The translations under genes were made by a program, and so were the position numbers. A stretch of 64,000 nucleotides of DNA from Lysinibacillus fusiformis (GTDB lineage: Bacteria; Bacillota; Bacilli; Bacillales_A; Planococcaceae). This document shows positions 29,425-40,978 of this stretch, in pieces; position 1 is the first letter of the stretch, and each line of letters starts with the position of its first letter. The notes below the pieces were generated by a model. That model did no database searches. It was not told where the DNA came from and saw only the letters and a program-made list of their open reading frames with translations. The stretch lies in assembly GCF_002845985.1 (NCBI RefSeq), contig NZ_PDFK01000005.1, forward strand, positions 145,311 through 209,310. Reading direction: 5' to 3'.

Positions 29425-31503
29425 ATGAAACGCGAATTCTCACTTGAGAATACTCGTAATATTGGGATCATGGCTCACATTGATGCTGGTAAAACAACAA
29501 CAACTGAGCGTATCCTTTATTACACTGGTAAGATTCACAAAATCGGTGAAACTCATGAAGGCGCTTCTCAAATGGACTGGATGGAGCAAGAGCAAGAGCG
29601 TGGTATTACAATCACTTCTGCTGCAACAACAGCCCAATGGGCAGGCCATCGTGTAAACATCATCGATACTCCTGGACACGTAGACTTCACTGTAGAAGTA
29701 GAACGTTCATTACGTGTACTTGACGGTGCTGTTACAGTACTAGATGCTCAATCTGGTGTTGAGCCTCAAACTGAAACTGTATGGCGTCAAGCTACAACTT
29801 ATGGTGTTCCACGTATTGTATTCATTAACAAAATGGATAAAACAGGAGCAGATTTCTTATATTCTGTAGGAACTCTACATGATCGTTTACAAGCAAACGC
29901 TCACCCTATCCAATTACCTATCGGAGCTGAAGATCAATTCTCAGCAATCATCGACCTAGTTGAGATGAAAGCTACTTTCTATGGCGACGAAAAAGGTACA
30001 GCAGTAACTGAAGGAGAAATTCCTGAAGAATACCGCGCACAAGCTGAAGAATACCGTGAAAAACTAATCGACGCTGTTGCAAGTGTTGATGAAGAAATCA
30101 TGGAAAAATATTTAGAAGGCGAAGAAATTACTGTTGCGGAACTTAAAGCGGCGATCCGTCGTGCTACAATCGCAGTAGAATTCTACCCAGTAATCTGTGG
30201 TACAGCATTCAAACACAAAGGCGTACGTCCAATGTTAAATGCCGTTATCGATTACTTACCATCTCCAGTTGATGTACCAGCAATCAAAGGTACTTCAGTA
30301 GATGGTGACGAAGAGTTAGAACGTAAATCTTCTGATGCAGAGCCATTCTCAGCTCTTGCATTCAAAGTTATGACTGACCCATTCGTAGGTAAATTAACTT
30401 TCTTCCGTGTGTACTCTGGAACATTAGATTCAGGTTCATACGTGCAAAACTCTTCTAAAGGTAAACGTGAGCGTGTAGGTCGTATCCTACAAATGCACGC
30501 TAACTCTCGTGAAGAGATCTCAAAAGTATTTGCTGGAGACATCGCGGCAGCAGTAGGTCTTAAAGACACTACTACTGGTGATACTCTTTGTGACGAGAAG
30601 AACCTAGTTATTCTTGAATCAATGGAGTTCCCTGAGCCAGTAATTTCTCTTTCTGTAGAACCAAAATCAAAAGCTGACCAAGATAAAATGGGTCAAGCTT
30701 TACAAAAACTTCAAGAAGAGGATCCAACTTTCCGTGCTCATACTGACACAGAAACTGGACAAACAATCATCTCAGGTATGGGTGAACTTCACCTTGATAT
30801 CTTAGTTGACCGTATGCGCCGTGAATTTAAAGTAGAAGCTAACGTAGGTGCTCCAATGGTATCTTACCGTGAAACATTCCGTAGCTCTGCAAAAGTTCAA
30901 GGTAAATTCACTCGCCAATCTGGTGGTCGTGGACAATACGGAGATGTAACGATTGAGTTCTCTCCAAATGAAGAAGGTAAAGGATTTGAATTCGAAAACG
31001 CTATCGTTGGTGGTGTAATTCCTCGTGAATACATTCCTGCAGTTGAAGCAGGTCTTCGTGACTCTCTTGACCGCGGTGTAGTAGCTGGTTACCCTCTAAT
31101 CGACATTAAAGCGAAATTAGTATTCGGTTCTTACCATGACGTTGACTCGAATGAGATGGCGTTCAAAATTGCTGCATCTATGGCTCTTAAAGAAGCTTCG
31201 AAACAATGTGACGCTGTTATCTTAGAACCAATGATGAAAGTAGAAGTTGTAATTCCAGAAGAATACCTTGGCGATATCATGGGTAACATTACTTCTCGTC
31301 GCGGACGCGTTGAGGGTATGGATGCTCGTGGTAACTCACAAGTTGTTCGTGCGATGGTTCCTTTAGCAGAAATGTTTGGTTATGCAACAACACTTCGTTC
31401 TGCAACACAAGGTCGTGGTGTATTCTCAATGACATTCGATCATTATGAAGAAGTACCAAAATCAATTGCTGCTGAAATCATCAAAAAAAATAAAGGTGAA
31501 TAA
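29425..31503 (+). CDS. fusA: Elongation factor G
   Basis: The 692-residue translocation GTPase. P-loop AHIDAGKT at 17-24, switch [10 protein letters not shown] and NKMDKTGAD are present; domains II to V follow ([12 protein letters not shown] in domain IV). AAGGAGAAA precedes ATG 29425. The next gene, tuf, is 136 bp away. Confidence 0.98.
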   Translation: MKREFSLENTRNIGIMAHIDAGKTTTTERILYYTGKIHKIGETHEGASQMDWMEQEQERGITITSAATTAQWAGHRVNIIDTPGHVDFTVEVERSLRVLDGAVTVLDAQSGVEPQTETVWRQATTYGVPRIVFINKMDKTGADFLYSVGTLHDRLQANAHPIQLPIGAEDQFSAIIDLVEMKATFYGDEKGTAVTEGEIPEEYRAQAEEYREKLIDAVASVDEEIMEKYLEGEEITVAELKAAIRRATIAVEFYPVICGTAFKHKGVRPMLNAVIDYLPSPVDVPAIKGTSVDGDEELERKSSDAEPFSALAFKVMTDPFVGKLTFFRVYSGTLDSGSYVQNSSKGKRERVGRILQMHANSREEISKVFAGDIAAAVGLKDTTTGDTLCDEKNLVILESMEFPEPVISLSVEPKSKADQDKMGQALQKLQEEDPTFRAHTDTETGQTIISGMGELHLDILVDRMRREFKVEANVGAPMVSYRETFRSSAKVQGKFTRQSGGRGQYGDVTIEFSPNEEGKGFEFENAIVGGVIPREYIPAVEAGLRDSLDRGVVAGYPLIDIKAKLVFGSYHDVDSNEMAFKIAASMALKEASKQCDAVILEPMMKVEVVIPEEYLGDIMGNITSRRGRVEGMDARGNSQVVRAMVPLAEMFGYATTLRSATQGRGVFSMTFDHYEEVPKSIAAEIIKKNKGE

Positions 31504-31639
31504 TTGAATTTTCATCTTGCATAAAGTATAACTAATTTGTAAGCTATGATTGCAGGATAGGGGATGGGCCCGTTCTCTATCGGCATTCATTCTATAAATT
31601 TCAAAAATAAAACATATAATTTTGAGGAGGCAATCTCTA

Positions 31640-32827
31640 ATGGCTAAAGAAAAATTTGACCGTTCTAAAACGCATGCTAACATTGGTACAATCGGACACG
31701 TTGACCATGGTAAAACTACTTTAACTGCTGCAATCGCTACAGTTCTTTCTAAAAAAATGGGTGGTACAGCTAAATCATACGCTGACATCGATAACGCTCC
31801 AGAAGAAAAAGAGCGTGGTATCACAATCAACACTTCTCACGTAGAATATGAAACAGAAACTCGTCACTATGCACACGTTGACTGCCCAGGACACGCTGAC
31901 TATGTTAAAAACATGATCACTGGTGCTGCACAAATGGACGGCGGTATCTTAGTAGTATCTGCTGCTGATGGCCCAATGCCACAAACTCGTGAACACATCC
32001 TTTTATCTCGTCAAGTAGGTGTTCCATACTTAGTAGTATTCATGAACAAATGTGATATGGTTGATGACGAAGAATTATTAGAATTAGTAGAAATGGAAAT
32101 CCGTGATCTACTATCTGAATATGACTTCCCAGGTGACGATATTCCTGTAATCAAAGGTTCTGCTCTTAAAGCTCTTGAAGGTGAACCAGAATGGGAAGAA
32201 AAAATCGTTGAATTAATGGACGCTGTAGATTCTTACATCCCAACTCCAGAACGTCAAACTGACAAACCATTCATGATGCCAGTAGAGGACGTATTCTCTA
32301 TCACTGGTCGTGGTACAGTTGCAACTGGCCGTGTTGAACGTGGTCAAGTTAAAGTTGGTGACGTAATTGAAATCATCGGTATCGCTGAAGAAGCTAAATC
32401 TACTACTGTAACTGGTGTAGAAATGTTCCGTAAATTATTAGACTATGCTGAAGCTGGTGACAACATCGGTGCTTTACTACGTGGTGTTGCTCGTGAAGAA
32501 ATCCAACGTGGTCAAGTATTAGCTAAACCAGGTTCAATCACTCCACACACAAACTTCAAAGCTGAAGTTTACGTTTTATCAAAAGAAGAGGGTGGCCGTC
32601 ATACTCCATTCTTCTCTAACTACCGTCCTCAGTTCTACTTCCGTACAACTGACGTAACAGGTATCTGTAACTTACCAGAAGGCGTTGAAATGGTAATGCC
32701 TGGTGATAACATCGAAATGACAGTTGAACTTATCGCTCCAATCGCTCTTGAAGAAGGTACTAAATTCTCTATCCGTGAGGGTGGCCGTACTGTAGGCGCT
32801 GGCGTAGTTGCTTCTATCCAAAAATAA
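31640..32827 (+). CDS. tuf: Elongation factor Tu
   Basis: A 395-residue GTPase that delivers aminoacyl-tRNA. P-loop GHVDHGKT at 19-26, DCPGHADY and NKCDMVDD are intact. GAGGAGG (31624-31630) precedes ATG 31640; the open frame continues six codons upstream but that start overlaps the ribosome site. The preceding 136 bp contain a GATAG/CTATC hairpin near 31557-31579 but no clear promoter. A strong terminator ends the operon. Confidence 0.98.
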   Translation: MAKEKFDRSKTHANIGTIGHVDHGKTTLTAAIATVLSKKMGGTAKSYADIDNAPEEKERGITINTSHVEYETETRHYAHVDCPGHADYVKNMITGAAQMDGGILVVSAADGPMPQTREHILLSRQVGVPYLVVFMNKCDMVDDEELLELVEMEIRDLLSEYDFPGDDIPVIKGSALKALEGEPEWEEKIVELMDAVDSYIPTPERQTDKPFMMPVEDVFSITGRGTVATGRVERGQVKVGDVIEIIGIAEEAKSTTVTGVEMFRKLLDYAEAGDNIGALLRGVAREEIQRGQVLAKPGSITPHTNFKAEVYVLSKEEGGRHTPFFSNYRPQFYFRTTDVTGICNLPEGVEMVMPGDNIEMTVELIAPIALEEGTKFSIREGGRTVGAGVVASIQK

Positions 32828-32849
32828 TTTTAGCTTTCGCTAATTATCA

Positions 32850-32886
32850 AACCAATCTGTAGGGACGCTTACAGATTGGTTTTTTG
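32850..32886 (+). terminator. Intrinsic terminator after tuf
   Basis: CCAATCTGT (32852-32860) and ACAGATTGG (32871-32879) form a perfect 9-bp stem, followed by TTTTTTTG. It separates the str operon from the inserted accessory block. Confidence 0.92.
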
Positions 32887-32923
32887 TGTTAAAATAAGGG
32901 AAATCAAATGATTTTAATTAGTG

Positions 32924-32935
32924 TATGTATACATA
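32924..32935. repeat. 12-bp palindrome upstream of bceR
   Basis: TATGTATACATA is a perfect palindrome 47 bp before the response-regulator start. It could be an operator, but it matches no motif I can name. Confidence 0.35.
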
Positions 32936-32982
32936 ACAGCTAGCATGTCATCTAGGAGAAATAAAGAAAAGGGGAATTGAAC

Positions 32983-33672
32983 ATGGACATGAAAATCTTG
33001 CTCATTGAAGATGATCCATCCATTTTTAACATGATTCAAGAACGTTTTGCACATTGGTCATTACAAGTGGTTGGTCCTAAAAATTTTCAAAAGGTGATGG
33101 ACAATTTTATAGAGGAGAAACCACATCTTGTGCTGATTGATATTCAATTACCTGCCTATGATGGCTTTCATTGGTGTCGAGAAATACGTCATTTATCCAA
33201 AGTACCCATCCTTTTTCTTTCGTCTCGAGATCATCCAATGGATATGGTGATGGCTATGCAAATGGGAGCAGATGATTTTATACAAAAGCCATTCCATATG
33301 GAAGTGCTACTCGCGAAAACACAGGCGATTTTACGAAGAACCTATGACTATGTTGAGGAGAAAATGGACGTTACTCGTTTTAATAATGCCGTTATTGATT
33401 ATACAAGGAGTGAGATTGTATTTAATGGGGCTACTGCTTCCTTAACGAAAAACGAGCTCTTCATTTTACGAATTTTAGTGGAACAGGTTAATCAGATTGT
33501 TTCAAGAGACGAATTAATGAGAAAGCTTTGGGATGATGAACGTTTTGTCAATGATAATACTTTGTCGGTAAATGTTAATCGATTACGTACAAAGCTAGAG
33601 GATATTGGTTTACCAGAAGTGATTCTAACTAAAAAAGGACTTGGATATATGGCAGTCAGCCAGAGGACGTGA
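32983..33672 (+). CDS. bceR: BceR-like response regulator (OmpR family)
   Basis: A 229-residue regulator. The receiver domain has the acidic pair EDD, the phosphoacceptor Asp53 in LVLIDIQLP and the conserved lysine in IQKPFH. The C-terminal winged-helix domain ends KLEDIGLPEVILTKKGLGYMA. It should activate the ABC genes downstream when the kinase senses peptide antibiotic. ATG 32983 is preferred over TTG 32977, because AAAGGGG spaces properly to it. The stop lies 5 bp before the bceS ATG. Confidence 0.92.
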   Translation: MDMKILLIEDDPSIFNMIQERFAHWSLQVVGPKNFQKVMDNFIEEKPHLVLIDIQLPAYDGFHWCREIRHLSKVPILFLSSRDHPMDMVMAMQMGADDFIQKPFHMEVLLAKTQAILRRTYDYVEEKMDVTRFNNAVIDYTRSEIVFNGATASLTKNELFILRILVEQVNQIVSRDELMRKLWDDERFVNDNTLSVNVNRLRTKLEDIGLPEVILTKKGLGYMAVSQRT

Positions 33673-33677
33673 AAAAC

Positions 33678-34694
33678 ATGCTATTATTATTTATAAGAGA
33701 ACGCTTTGCATGGATTGGTTTTTTTATTTTCATTTTTACACTTCTAAATGTGCTATTTTCTTTAGATGTTGGTTTAAATAGTATTTCAATATGGTATGTA
33801 AACATTAGTTTGCTTGTTAGTTTTACACTCTTTTTTGTGTGGCGTTATGTCAATGAAGTTGGGAAATTAAAAGATTTCCTGGGAAATATGGACGGCTACC
33901 TTGATGAAGCACATAAAAACAGACTAGTTTTAACTCCTTTTCAGGAAGCATGCTTTCAAAAAATAGAAAGTGTCTTTTATGAGAAGAACATGGAGTTAAA
34001 TCAAGCTAAAGTGCAACTACAAGAGTATTCAGATGAGCTGTTGGCTTGGGTTCATGAAGTAAAGGCCCCTTTAACAACGATTAATTTATTGTTAGAGCAT
34101 ATTGAGGATGTATCACTGCGCCGAAAATTAGAGAATGAATGGCTGAGACTACATCTTTTAGTCGATCAACAGCTACATCAAACAAGATTAGCCTCTATTG
34201 AAAAGGACAACTATTTAAATGAGGTCGAGCTGAAACCGATTGTCTATAAAGAAATCAGGGGTATGCAGGCTTGGTGTATTGAAAAAGGTATTGGCTTTGA
34301 AGTCGCTGAGCTTACAGATACGGTTCTGACTGATGGCAAGTGGCTGGCGTTTATTGTTCGGCAAATTCTCTCAAATGCCATAAAATATAGTCCAGTAAAT
34401 TCTGAGGTCACAATTTTTACTGAACATGACCCAACAGGTGCGACATTATTACATATAAAAGATGTAGGTATAGGTATTCCTTTAGAGGATTTACCTCGAA
34501 TTTTTCAAAAATCGTATACGGGAACAGCGGGAAGAGAATCCTCACAATCTACAGGAATGGGTCTTTATTTGGCATCCAATGCAGCCCGAAAAATCGGGAT
34601 TCGCATCTATGTTCAATCGAATGTTGGAGACGGCTCATTATTTACACTGCGTTTTCCCTTACAAAATGAATATGTCAAACTAACAGGTAGATGA
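33678..34694 (+). CDS. bceS: BceS-like intramembrane-sensing histidine kinase
   Basis: A 338-residue kinase with two N-terminal membrane spans (about 9-55) and almost no extracellular loop, so it is thought to sense through the partner ABC transporter. The H box is HEVKAPLTTINLL with His126; N box ILSNAIKYS and G boxes DVGIGIP and STGMGLYLA follow. ATG 33678 is used with AGAGGA (33662-33667); a GTG at 33669 is also in frame. The stop codon lies inside the BceR-like dyad. Confidence 0.9.
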   Translation: MLLLFIRERFAWIGFFIFIFTLLNVLFSLDVGLNSISIWYVNISLLVSFTLFFVWRYVNEVGKLKDFLGNMDGYLDEAHKNRLVLTPFQEACFQKIESVFYEKNMELNQAKVQLQEYSDELLAWVHEVKAPLTTINLLLEHIEDVSLRRKLENEWLRLHLLVDQQLHQTRLASIEKDNYLNEVELKPIVYKEIRGMQAWCIEKGIGFEVAELTDTVLTDGKWLAFIVRQILSNAIKYSPVNSEVTIFTEHDPTGATLLHIKDVGIGIPLEDLPRIFQKSYTGTAGRESSQSTGMGLYLASNAARKIGIRIYVQSNVGDGSLFTLRFPLQNEYVKLTGR

Positions 34695-34717
34695 CGAAAT
34701 TGTCACCTACCTTTTTA
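34685..34717 (+). promoter_or_regulatory. BceR-like operator dyad, also terminator-shaped
   Basis: AGGTAG-A-TGAC (34685-34695), loop GAAATT, GTCA-C-CTACCT (34702-34712), then TTTTTAT. The core TGACGAAATTGTCA resembles the TGAC-N6-GTCA dyad of BceR-controlled ABC promoters, and the position just upstream of bceAB is where BceR binds in B. subtilis. The T tract means the same bases could also form an intrinsic terminator after bceS. Confidence 0.65.
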
Positions 34718-34790
34718 TATTGTCATGTAAAACGCACGAATGAATAGCTATGACAGGGTACACTTGGATTATAGAAAGGGGCGTTATCAC

Positions 34791-35552
34791 GTGACAGTTT
34801 TAATTGGTCGTAAAATAAAGAAAGTATATGGCAAAAAATCAACGGCTCAAGAAGTGCTAAAGGGTATTGATTTAGAAGTAAATAAAGGTGAGTTTGTAGG
34901 CATTATGGGACCTTCAGGTTCAGGTAAAACAACACTTTTAAATGTCTTGTGTTCTATAGATTTCGCAACAGAAGGTGTAATTGAAATAAACGGTCATAAT
35001 TTGCGTGATATGAAAGAAAAGGCATTAGCGAATTTTCGACGAGAGCAGCTAGGATTCATATTTCAAGATTATAATTTACTGGATACCCTCACAGTAAAGG
35101 AAAATATCCTTCTGCCATTAGCTATCAGTAAGTTACCAAAAGCTGTTGCGGAAAGCCGAGTGAAAGAGCTAACATCCCTATTGGGTATTACAGAAATTTT
35201 AAATAAATATCCCAATGAAATATCTGGTGGACAAAAGCAGCGTACCTCTGCTGCACGTGCACTTATTACGACCCCATCGTTGGTATTTGCAGATGAGCCT
35301 ACTGGTGCATTGGATTCTAAATCGGCTACAGCCTTGCTCCAAAATCTCCAAAACATTAATGAGACGAAAGAAGCGACAATAATGATGGTTACACATGATG
35401 CAGTAGCTGCAAGCTTCTGCACACGTGTTTTATTTTTAAAGGATGGCCTGATCTATAGTGAACTTTATAAGGGTGATAAAACAAGGCAGGCATTTTTCCA
35501 AGAAATCATGCATACGCAAAGTGTGCTAGGCGGTGACGGGTATGAGTCTTAG
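34791..35552 (+). CDS. bceA: BceA-like ABC transporter ATPase
   Basis: A 253-residue ATPase, the same length as B. subtilis BceA. Walker A GPSGSGKT at 40-47, Q-loop [12 protein letters not shown], signature SGGQKQR, Walker [15 protein letters not shown] and the H-loop MVTHD are present. With BceB it removes cell-wall-active peptide antibiotics such as bacitracin from their lipid target; the exact drug cannot be read from sequence. GTG 34791 has AAAGGGG (34775-34781). An upstream in-frame ATG at 34740 lacks one. Confidence 0.92.
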   Translation: MTVLIGRKIKKVYGKKSTAQEVLKGIDLEVNKGEFVGIMGPSGSGKTTLLNVLCSIDFATEGVIEINGHNLRDMKEKALANFRREQLGFIFQDYNLLDTLTVKENILLPLAISKLPKAVAESRVKELTSLLGITEILNKYPNEISGGQKQRTSAARALITTPSLVFADEPTGALDSKSATALLQNLQNINETKEATIMMVTHDAVAASFCTRVLFLKDGLIYSELYKGDKTRQAFFQEIMHTQSVLGGDGYES

Positions 35553-37521
35553 TAAGCTAGTGATTAGAAGCATGAAGAAAAATATGAAGCACTACTATCT
35601 ATATTTCTTTGCTCTTATTTTTAGTGTTACTTTGTATTTTTCCTTTGTTACATTGCAAAATAATTCTGAGGTATGGGATGCTGTTCAAATGAGTGGAACG
35701 GCTACGGCAGGATTTAAAGCAGCCACTTATATTCTCTATTTTATCGTTTTATTCTTCGTCCTATATGCAAATCATTTATTTATGAAACGTCGTAGTAAGG
35801 AAATAGGATTGTACCAATTGATAGGCATGACAAAGGGGCTAATCGTGCGTTTACTAGCGATTGAAAACATTCTCTTATTTATTGGTGCTGTTATTCTAGG
35901 GATGCTGGTAGGTTTCTTTAGCTCACGCGTATTTGCTATGATTTTACTACGTGTCCTTGAAAAAGAAGCTCTTGTAACCATGACATTTAGTACACAGGCA
36001 TTACAGCAGTCGATGATCGTGTTTGCTATTCTTTTGGTTATTGTTCTTGTACAGATGGCTTGGATGATTCATCGTGTTTCATTATTATCACTGTTTAGCG
36101 CGGCAAAACAAGCAGACGAGCGTGTGAGACGTTTTAGTGCATTACAAATGGCAATTGGCTTTATGGGTCTTGTGCTGATTGCTTACGGCTACTATGCGTC
36201 AACAAAGCTATTTGATATTGATTCAGCTGGTCATTTATTTATCAATATGATGATAATTTTAGCTACGACTATTGGTGGTACATTTCTTGTCTTTCGTTTC
36301 TCCGTAGCCTTTATTATGAATACTATTCGCTTGAAGAAAAAAGGGCATTTATCTATCAAGGATGTATTAGCATTAACACCGATTATGCATCGCATGAAGA
36401 GCAACGCAAAGTCATTAACACTTATCACTGTATTAACAGGTGTGTCTCTAGGTGTAACGACGCTATCCTATATCGCCTACTATTCCTCAGAGGCATCGGC
36501 TTATAGCCAAGTACCTGGTGATTTCATATTGCTAGAAGAGCAGGGTCAGACCTTCTTAGAGGAGTTAGAGAAAAATAACATTACGTATGATAAAGTAGAT
36601 TATCGTTTACAAGGAGTAACAGCCTCTGTAGGTCAATTAATGTCTAAAAAGCAGCAGGACAATCCTTTATATGATATGGAAGGAACAATCTATACTATCC
36701 CGCTTTCTGATTATCAGCAAAGCGTTCCTGAAGCATCGCTATCAGGCAACGATGTTATCTTAACCAACTATGGCGGTTATATGGCTGAAATGTTTCCATT
36801 AGAAAAAGATCGTGATGTAGTGGTATCTGCAGGAGAGCTTGAAGAAACTTTCCATGTAGTAGATGTTCATGATAAAAGTGTTATAAGTGGTATTGTCACG
36901 GCTGGAGGTGGCGGACCTATCTTTGTTGTGACAGATGACATGTTTACAAGTTTAACTACGCAAGCAGCGCTTTATCCTTGGCATCAACAAACGACCATTA
37001 CAATAACAGCAAAAGAAGAATTAGAAACAGCAGAGAAATTATATATTCAAACAAATGCAGGAGTTATTACGGCTGTAGAAGGTGATGGTAAGACACAGCA
37101 ATATACACAATCTTCCTTTGAAGAAAAACGTAAAGATAATATTGAAACATTAGGTCTTACGATTTTTACAACAGCATTTTTAGGATTAGCATTTCTAATG
37201 ACAACTGGTAGTATTCTATACTTTAAACAAATGTCTGAGGCAGAGGAAGAAAGAAGTTCCTATACAATACTCAGAAAAATTGGTTTTGCCGAGAAAGACA
37301 TCATGAAAGGCATTTATATGAAACAGGCCTTTAATTTTGGTGTCCCATTAGTTATTGGATTATTGCATAGCTACTTTGCTGTTAAGTCAGGATGGTTCTT
37401 ATTTGGTACAGAGTTAACGGCTCCCTTGTGGATTGCGATGTGCTGTTACGTAGCGTTATATACGATCTTTGGCATACTTTCGGTTGGCTATTATAAAAAA
37501 GTTGTTCGTGAATCGTTGTAA
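35542..37521 (+). CDS. bceB: BceB-like ABC transporter permease
   Basis: A 659-residue FtsX-type permease with ten predicted spans: one N-terminal, groups of three, and a large extracellular domain (about residues 310-520) between spans 7 and 8, the signature of Bce-type transporters that both sense peptides and signal to BceS. The N-terminal [16 protein letters not shown] and C-terminal YTILRKIGF and [14 protein letters not shown] segments closely follow B. subtilis BceB. ATG 35542 overlaps bceA by 11 bp. A terminator follows. Confidence 0.92.
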   Translation: MSLSKLVIRSMKKNMKHYYLYFFALIFSVTLYFSFVTLQNNSEVWDAVQMSGTATAGFKAATYILYFIVLFFVLYANHLFMKRRSKEIGLYQLIGMTKGLIVRLLAIENILLFIGAVILGMLVGFFSSRVFAMILLRVLEKEALVTMTFSTQALQQSMIVFAILLVIVLVQMAWMIHRVSLLSLFSAAKQADERVRRFSALQMAIGFMGLVLIAYGYYASTKLFDIDSAGHLFINMMIILATTIGGTFLVFRFSVAFIMNTIRLKKKGHLSIKDVLALTPIMHRMKSNAKSLTLITVLTGVSLGVTTLSYIAYYSSEASAYSQVPGDFILLEEQGQTFLEELEKNNITYDKVDYRLQGVTASVGQLMSKKQQDNPLYDMEGTIYTIPLSDYQQSVPEASLSGNDVILTNYGGYMAEMFPLEKDRDVVVSAGELEETFHVVDVHDKSVISGIVTAGGGGPIFVVTDDMFTSLTTQAALYPWHQQTTITITAKEELETAEKLYIQTNAGVITAVEGDGKTQQYTQSSFEEKRKDNIETLGLTIFTTAFLGLAFLMTTGSILYFKQMSEAEEERSSYTILRKIGFAEKDIMKGIYMKQAFNFGVPLVIGLLHSYFAVKSGWFLFGTELTAPLWIAMCCYVALYTIFGILSVGYYKKVVRESL

Positions 37522-37543
37522 CAATTAAATATGAAGAAACTCA

Positions 37544-37582
37544 AAAACAGTGTAATGATTAATCCTTTACACTGTTTTTTTA
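37544..37582 (+). terminator. Intrinsic terminator after bceB
   Basis: AAAACAGTGTAA (37544-37555) pairs with TTACACTGTTTT (37567-37578), leading into a T-rich end. Confidence 0.88.
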
Positions 37583-37610
37583 TATAAACATATTGAAATT
37601 GTGAAAACTA

Positions 37611-37639
37611 TTGACTTTCAAATATCAGAATAATAAAGT
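37611..37639 (+). promoter_or_regulatory. Possible promoter of the YuiF-like gene
   Basis: TTGACT (37611-37616), 17 bp, TAAAGT (37634-37639). The -10 box is weak, but the position after the bceB terminator fits. Confidence 0.45.
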
Positions 37640-37681
37640 TTAACATGTTAGTAATTTAGTGTATGAAAGTGAAGTGTAACA

Positions 37682-38992
37682 ATGAATGCAGTAATTACGG
37701 CGGTAGCCGTTATGTTGATATTAAGCTTGCTTCGCATCAATGTCGTTCTTTCCTTAGTACTAGGAGCTTTTGTAGGTGGTCTTACAAGTGGAATGGGCAT
37801 TGAGGCAACAGTACAATCATTTACAGAAGGGTTAGGCGCAGGGGCCACTATTGCATTGAGTTATGGTCTCCTTGGTGGCTTTGCTATTGCTATTGCCAAA
37901 ACTGGAATACCAGAATTGATGATTGCAGGGATGTTAAAAATTTTAAATGGCAAAAGTAATAGAAAAGGCTTAGTGAAGGTTTTAATTTTTTTCCTTATTT
38001 TCGTGATGTCTATTTTATCTCAAAATGTTATTCCTATTCATATTGCCTTCATTCCATTATTGATTCCTCCTATTTTAAAAATATTAAATATGTTGGAGGT
38101 TGATCGACGTATCATTGCGGTCCTAATTGCAGTAGGCTTAATCGGTACTTATAGTTTCGTGCCAGCTGGTTTCGGAGCCATTTTTCAAGATATCGTTGCT
38201 ACACAAGTGTCAGAGGCTGGAATGGCTGTATCTTCACGTGATGTACCGGCAGCAATGGCGATTCCGGTGCTAGGAATGCTGATTGGGCTGCTTGTCGCCT
38301 TTGTTGTATACCGTAAGCCAAGACAGTATAAGCACAATGAAGTAGAGACGGAATCTTTAAACGTGAACGTCAGTAAGTTTGTGATGTTTTCTACAGCTCT
38401 TGCATTAGTCGCATCACTTTGTGCTCAAGTATTAACAGATTCAATGATTGTCGGATCGTTTACAGGGATTATGTTGATGTATTTTACAGGTGCGCTTAAA
38501 TGGAAAGAGGCAGATGACATTCTCTCTGAAGGGATGAAGATGATGGCCTTTATTGGCTTTGTCATGATTGCGGCCAATGGCTTCGCAGCCGTTATTAATG
38601 CTACTGGGGATGTGGATAGCTTAATTACAAGCTCAATCGCTGTGCTGAAAGGTAATAGAAGTCTCGCTGTCTTTATCATGCTAGTCATTGGATTAGTTGT
38701 GACGATGGGTATTGGTTCATCTTTTGCTACAGTACCTATTATTGCTACGTTATTTGTTCCTCTTGCACAAGGGTTGGGATTGAGTCCATTAGCGATTCTT
38801 TGTTTAATTGGTACAGCAGGTGCTTTAGGCGATGCAGGCTCTCCAGCTTCAGATTCTACGTTAGGACCAACAGCAGGCTTAAATGTAGATGGACAACATC
38901 ATCATATTTGGGATACTTGTGTACCGACATTTGTTTTTATTAATATCCCTTTGATCCTGTTTGGTTGGATGGCATGTGTATTCTTTCTATAA
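37682..38992 (+). CDS. YuiF-type Na+/H+ antiporter or amino-acid transporter family protein
   Basis: A 436-residue very hydrophobic protein with about eleven or twelve spans. Diagnostic segments are SQNVIPIHIAFIPLLIPP, GMKMMAFIGFVMIAANGF, TMGIGSSFATVPIIATLF and the C-terminal GDAGSPASDSTLGPTAGL and GQHHHIWDTCVPTF. They match the B. subtilis YuiF group, annotated as an Na+/H+ antiporter family and possible histidine carrier; the substrate is not known. Its ribosome site is weak (AAGTG). It is a single-gene unit between two terminators, not obviously functionally tied to the Bce genes. Confidence 0.8.
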   Translation: MNAVITAVAVMLILSLLRINVVLSLVLGAFVGGLTSGMGIEATVQSFTEGLGAGATIALSYGLLGGFAIAIAKTGIPELMIAGMLKILNGKSNRKGLVKVLIFFLIFVMSILSQNVIPIHIAFIPLLIPPILKILNMLEVDRRIIAVLIAVGLIGTYSFVPAGFGAIFQDIVATQVSEAGMAVSSRDVPAAMAIPVLGMLIGLLVAFVVYRKPRQYKHNEVETESLNVNVSKFVMFSTALALVASLCAQVLTDSMIVGSFTGIMLMYFTGALKWKEADDILSEGMKMMAFIGFVMIAANGFAAVINATGDVDSLITSSIAVLKGNRSLAVFIMLVIGLVVTMGIGSSFATVPIIATLFVPLAQGLGLSPLAILCLIGTAGALGDAGSPASDSTLGPTAGLNVDGQHHHIWDTCVPTFVFINIPLILFGWMACVFFL

Positions 38993-38995
38993 AAT

Positions 38996-39031
38996 AAGAA
39001 GTAGTTTCTTATCTATAGAAACTACTTTCTT
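38996..39031. terminator. Terminator hairpin after the YuiF-like gene
   Basis: AAGTAGTTTC (38999-39008) and GAAACTACTT (39018-39027) form a 10-bp stem flanked by AAGA and TCTT. The T run is short (TCTTAAAG), so it may act in both directions but only moderately well. Confidence 0.65.
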
Positions 39032-39186
39032 AAAGAATTGTTTGAAAAGTACGGAAATGTTGATATGACAACCTTAACTATTGCAATATGTAATAAAATT
39101 TTATATACTAATAAACGGCTTAATAAAGCGAAGAAGTAGTAGTACTAAGAATATCTACAACATTTAAAAGAATTTAGCGAAAAGAC
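39032..39186. other. AT-rich spacer with no feature seen
   Basis: About 155 bp between the hairpin after the YuiF-like gene and the rpsJ promoter. No open frame, dyad or clear promoter was recognised. Confidence 0.5.
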
Positions 39187-39215
39187 TTGCTTATTCTTTT
39201 TTTATTGTATATAAT
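39187..39215 (+). promoter_or_regulatory. SigA-type promoter of the S10 operon
   Basis: TTGCTT (39187-39192), 17 bp, perfect TATAAT (39210-39215). It is the main promoter recognised for the rpsJ-to-secY gene string. Confidence 0.75.
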
Positions 39216-39220
39216 GTTGA

Positions 39221-39652
<432 letters not shown>

Positions 39653-39698
39653 TGGTAAAAATAATATAACTTTTCAAAACTTACAGGAGGTGTGACAA

Positions 39699-40328
39699 AT
39701 GGCTAAAGGAATCTTAGGTAGAAAAATTGGTATGACACAAGTTTTCGCTGAAAACGGCGATTTAATCCCGGTAACAGTTATCGAAGCTGCGCCAAACGTA
39801 GTTCTTCAAAAGAAAACTGTTGAAACAGACGGCTACGAAGCAATTCAAGTTGGTTTCGAAGACAAGCGCGTTAAGCTTTCTAACAAACCTGAACAAGGTC
39901 ACGTAGCAAAAGCGAACACTGCTCCTAAGCGCTTCATTCGTGAATTCCGCAACGTGAACGTTGGAGAATACGAAGTTGGTCAAGAAGTCAAAGTAGAAAT
40001 TTTCGCAGAAGGCGATGTAATTGATGTGACAGGTGTTACTAAAGGTAAAGGTTTCCAAGGTGTTATTAAACGCCACGGACAATCTCGTGGTCCTATGGCC
40101 CACGGTTCTCGTTACCACCGTCGTCCTGGTTCAATGGGTCCAGTTGCTCCGAACCGCGTATTTAAACAAAAGAAATTACCTGGTCAAATGGGTGGCAATG
40201 TAGTTACAATCCAAAACTTAGAAATCGTGAAAGTTGATGCTGATCGTAACTTACTACTTGTTAAAGGTAATGTTCCTGGTTCTAAAAAAGCTCTAGTTAC
40301 AGTAAAAACTGCAATTAAAGCTAAGTAA
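39699..40328 (+). CDS. rplC: 50S ribosomal protein L3
   Basis: A 209-residue protein reaching the peptidyl-transferase centre; it also assists Mini-RNase III, encoded at 13.0 kb. [14 protein letters not shown] at the start and the extended loop ([20 protein letters not shown]) are typical. AGGAGGTG precedes ATG 39699. Confidence 0.97.
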   Translation: MAKGILGRKIGMTQVFAENGDLIPVTVIEAAPNVVLQKKTVETDGYEAIQVGFEDKRVKLSNKPEQGHVAKANTAPKRFIREFRNVNVGEYEVGQEVKVEIFAEGDVIDVTGVTKGKGFQGVIKRHGQSRGPMAHGSRYHRRPGSMGPVAPNRVFKQKKLPGQMGGNVVTIQNLEIVKVDADRNLLLVKGNVPGSKKALVTVKTAIKAK

Positions 40329-40354
40329 TCACTTCAAGAAAGGAGGAAACAGGA

Positions 40355-40978
40355 ATGACAAAAGTATCTGTACTTAGTCAAACAGGTGCTTCAGTTGGTG
40401 AAATCGAATTAAACGATGCGATCTTCGGAATCGAGCCAAATGAAGCAGTATTATTCGACGCAGTAGTAGCTCAACGTGCTTCTCTTCGTCAAGGTAATCA
40501 CAAGGTTAAAAACCGTTCTGAGGTTGCTGGTGGTGGTCGTAAACCATGGCGTCAAAAAGGAACTGGTCGTGCTCGTCAAGGTTCTATCCGTTCTCCACAA
40601 TGGCGCGGCGGTGGTATCGTATTCGGTCCTACTCCACGTAGCTATTCTTATAAATTACCTAAAAAAGTTCGCCGCTTAGCTCTTAAATCTGCTTTATCAG
40701 CTAAAGTAGTAGAACAAAACTTCTTAGTTCTTGATGCTCTAACTCTAGCAGCACCAAAAACAAAAGAATTCACAAAAATTCTTAAAGATCTTTCTTTAGA
40801 GAAAAAATCTTTATTCGTAACTGCTGACCTAGATGAAAACGTAGCATTATCTGCTCGTAACATCCCAGGTGTAACAGTTTTAACTGCAAATGGAATCAAC
40901 GTTCTTGATCTATTAGGTCACGACAAAGTTGTATTCACTAAATCTGCAGTAGAAAAAGTTGAGGAGGTGCTTGGATAA
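40355..40978 (+). CDS. rplD: 50S ribosomal protein L4
   Basis: A 207-residue exit-tunnel protein. The tunnel loop ([20 protein letters not shown], then WRGGG) is intact and shows no macrolide-resistance insertion. It overlaps rplW by one base (TAATG). Confidence 0.97.
   Translation: MTKVSVLSQTGASVGEIELNDAIFGIEPNEAVLFDAVVAQRASLRQGNHKVKNRSEVAGGGRKPWRQKGTGRARQGSIRSPQWRGGGIVFGPTPRSYSYKLPKKVRRLALKSALSAKVVEQNFLVLDALTLAAPKTKEFTKILKDLSLEKKSLFVTADLDENVALSARNIPGVTVLTANGINVLDLLGHDKVVFTKSAVEKVEEVLG

Noticed and set aside
32977..38992. Bce/YuiF block as a mobile element with its own attachment sites
   Set aside because: No recombinase gene, no flanking direct or inverted repeats spotted, and codon use looks like that of the neighbours.
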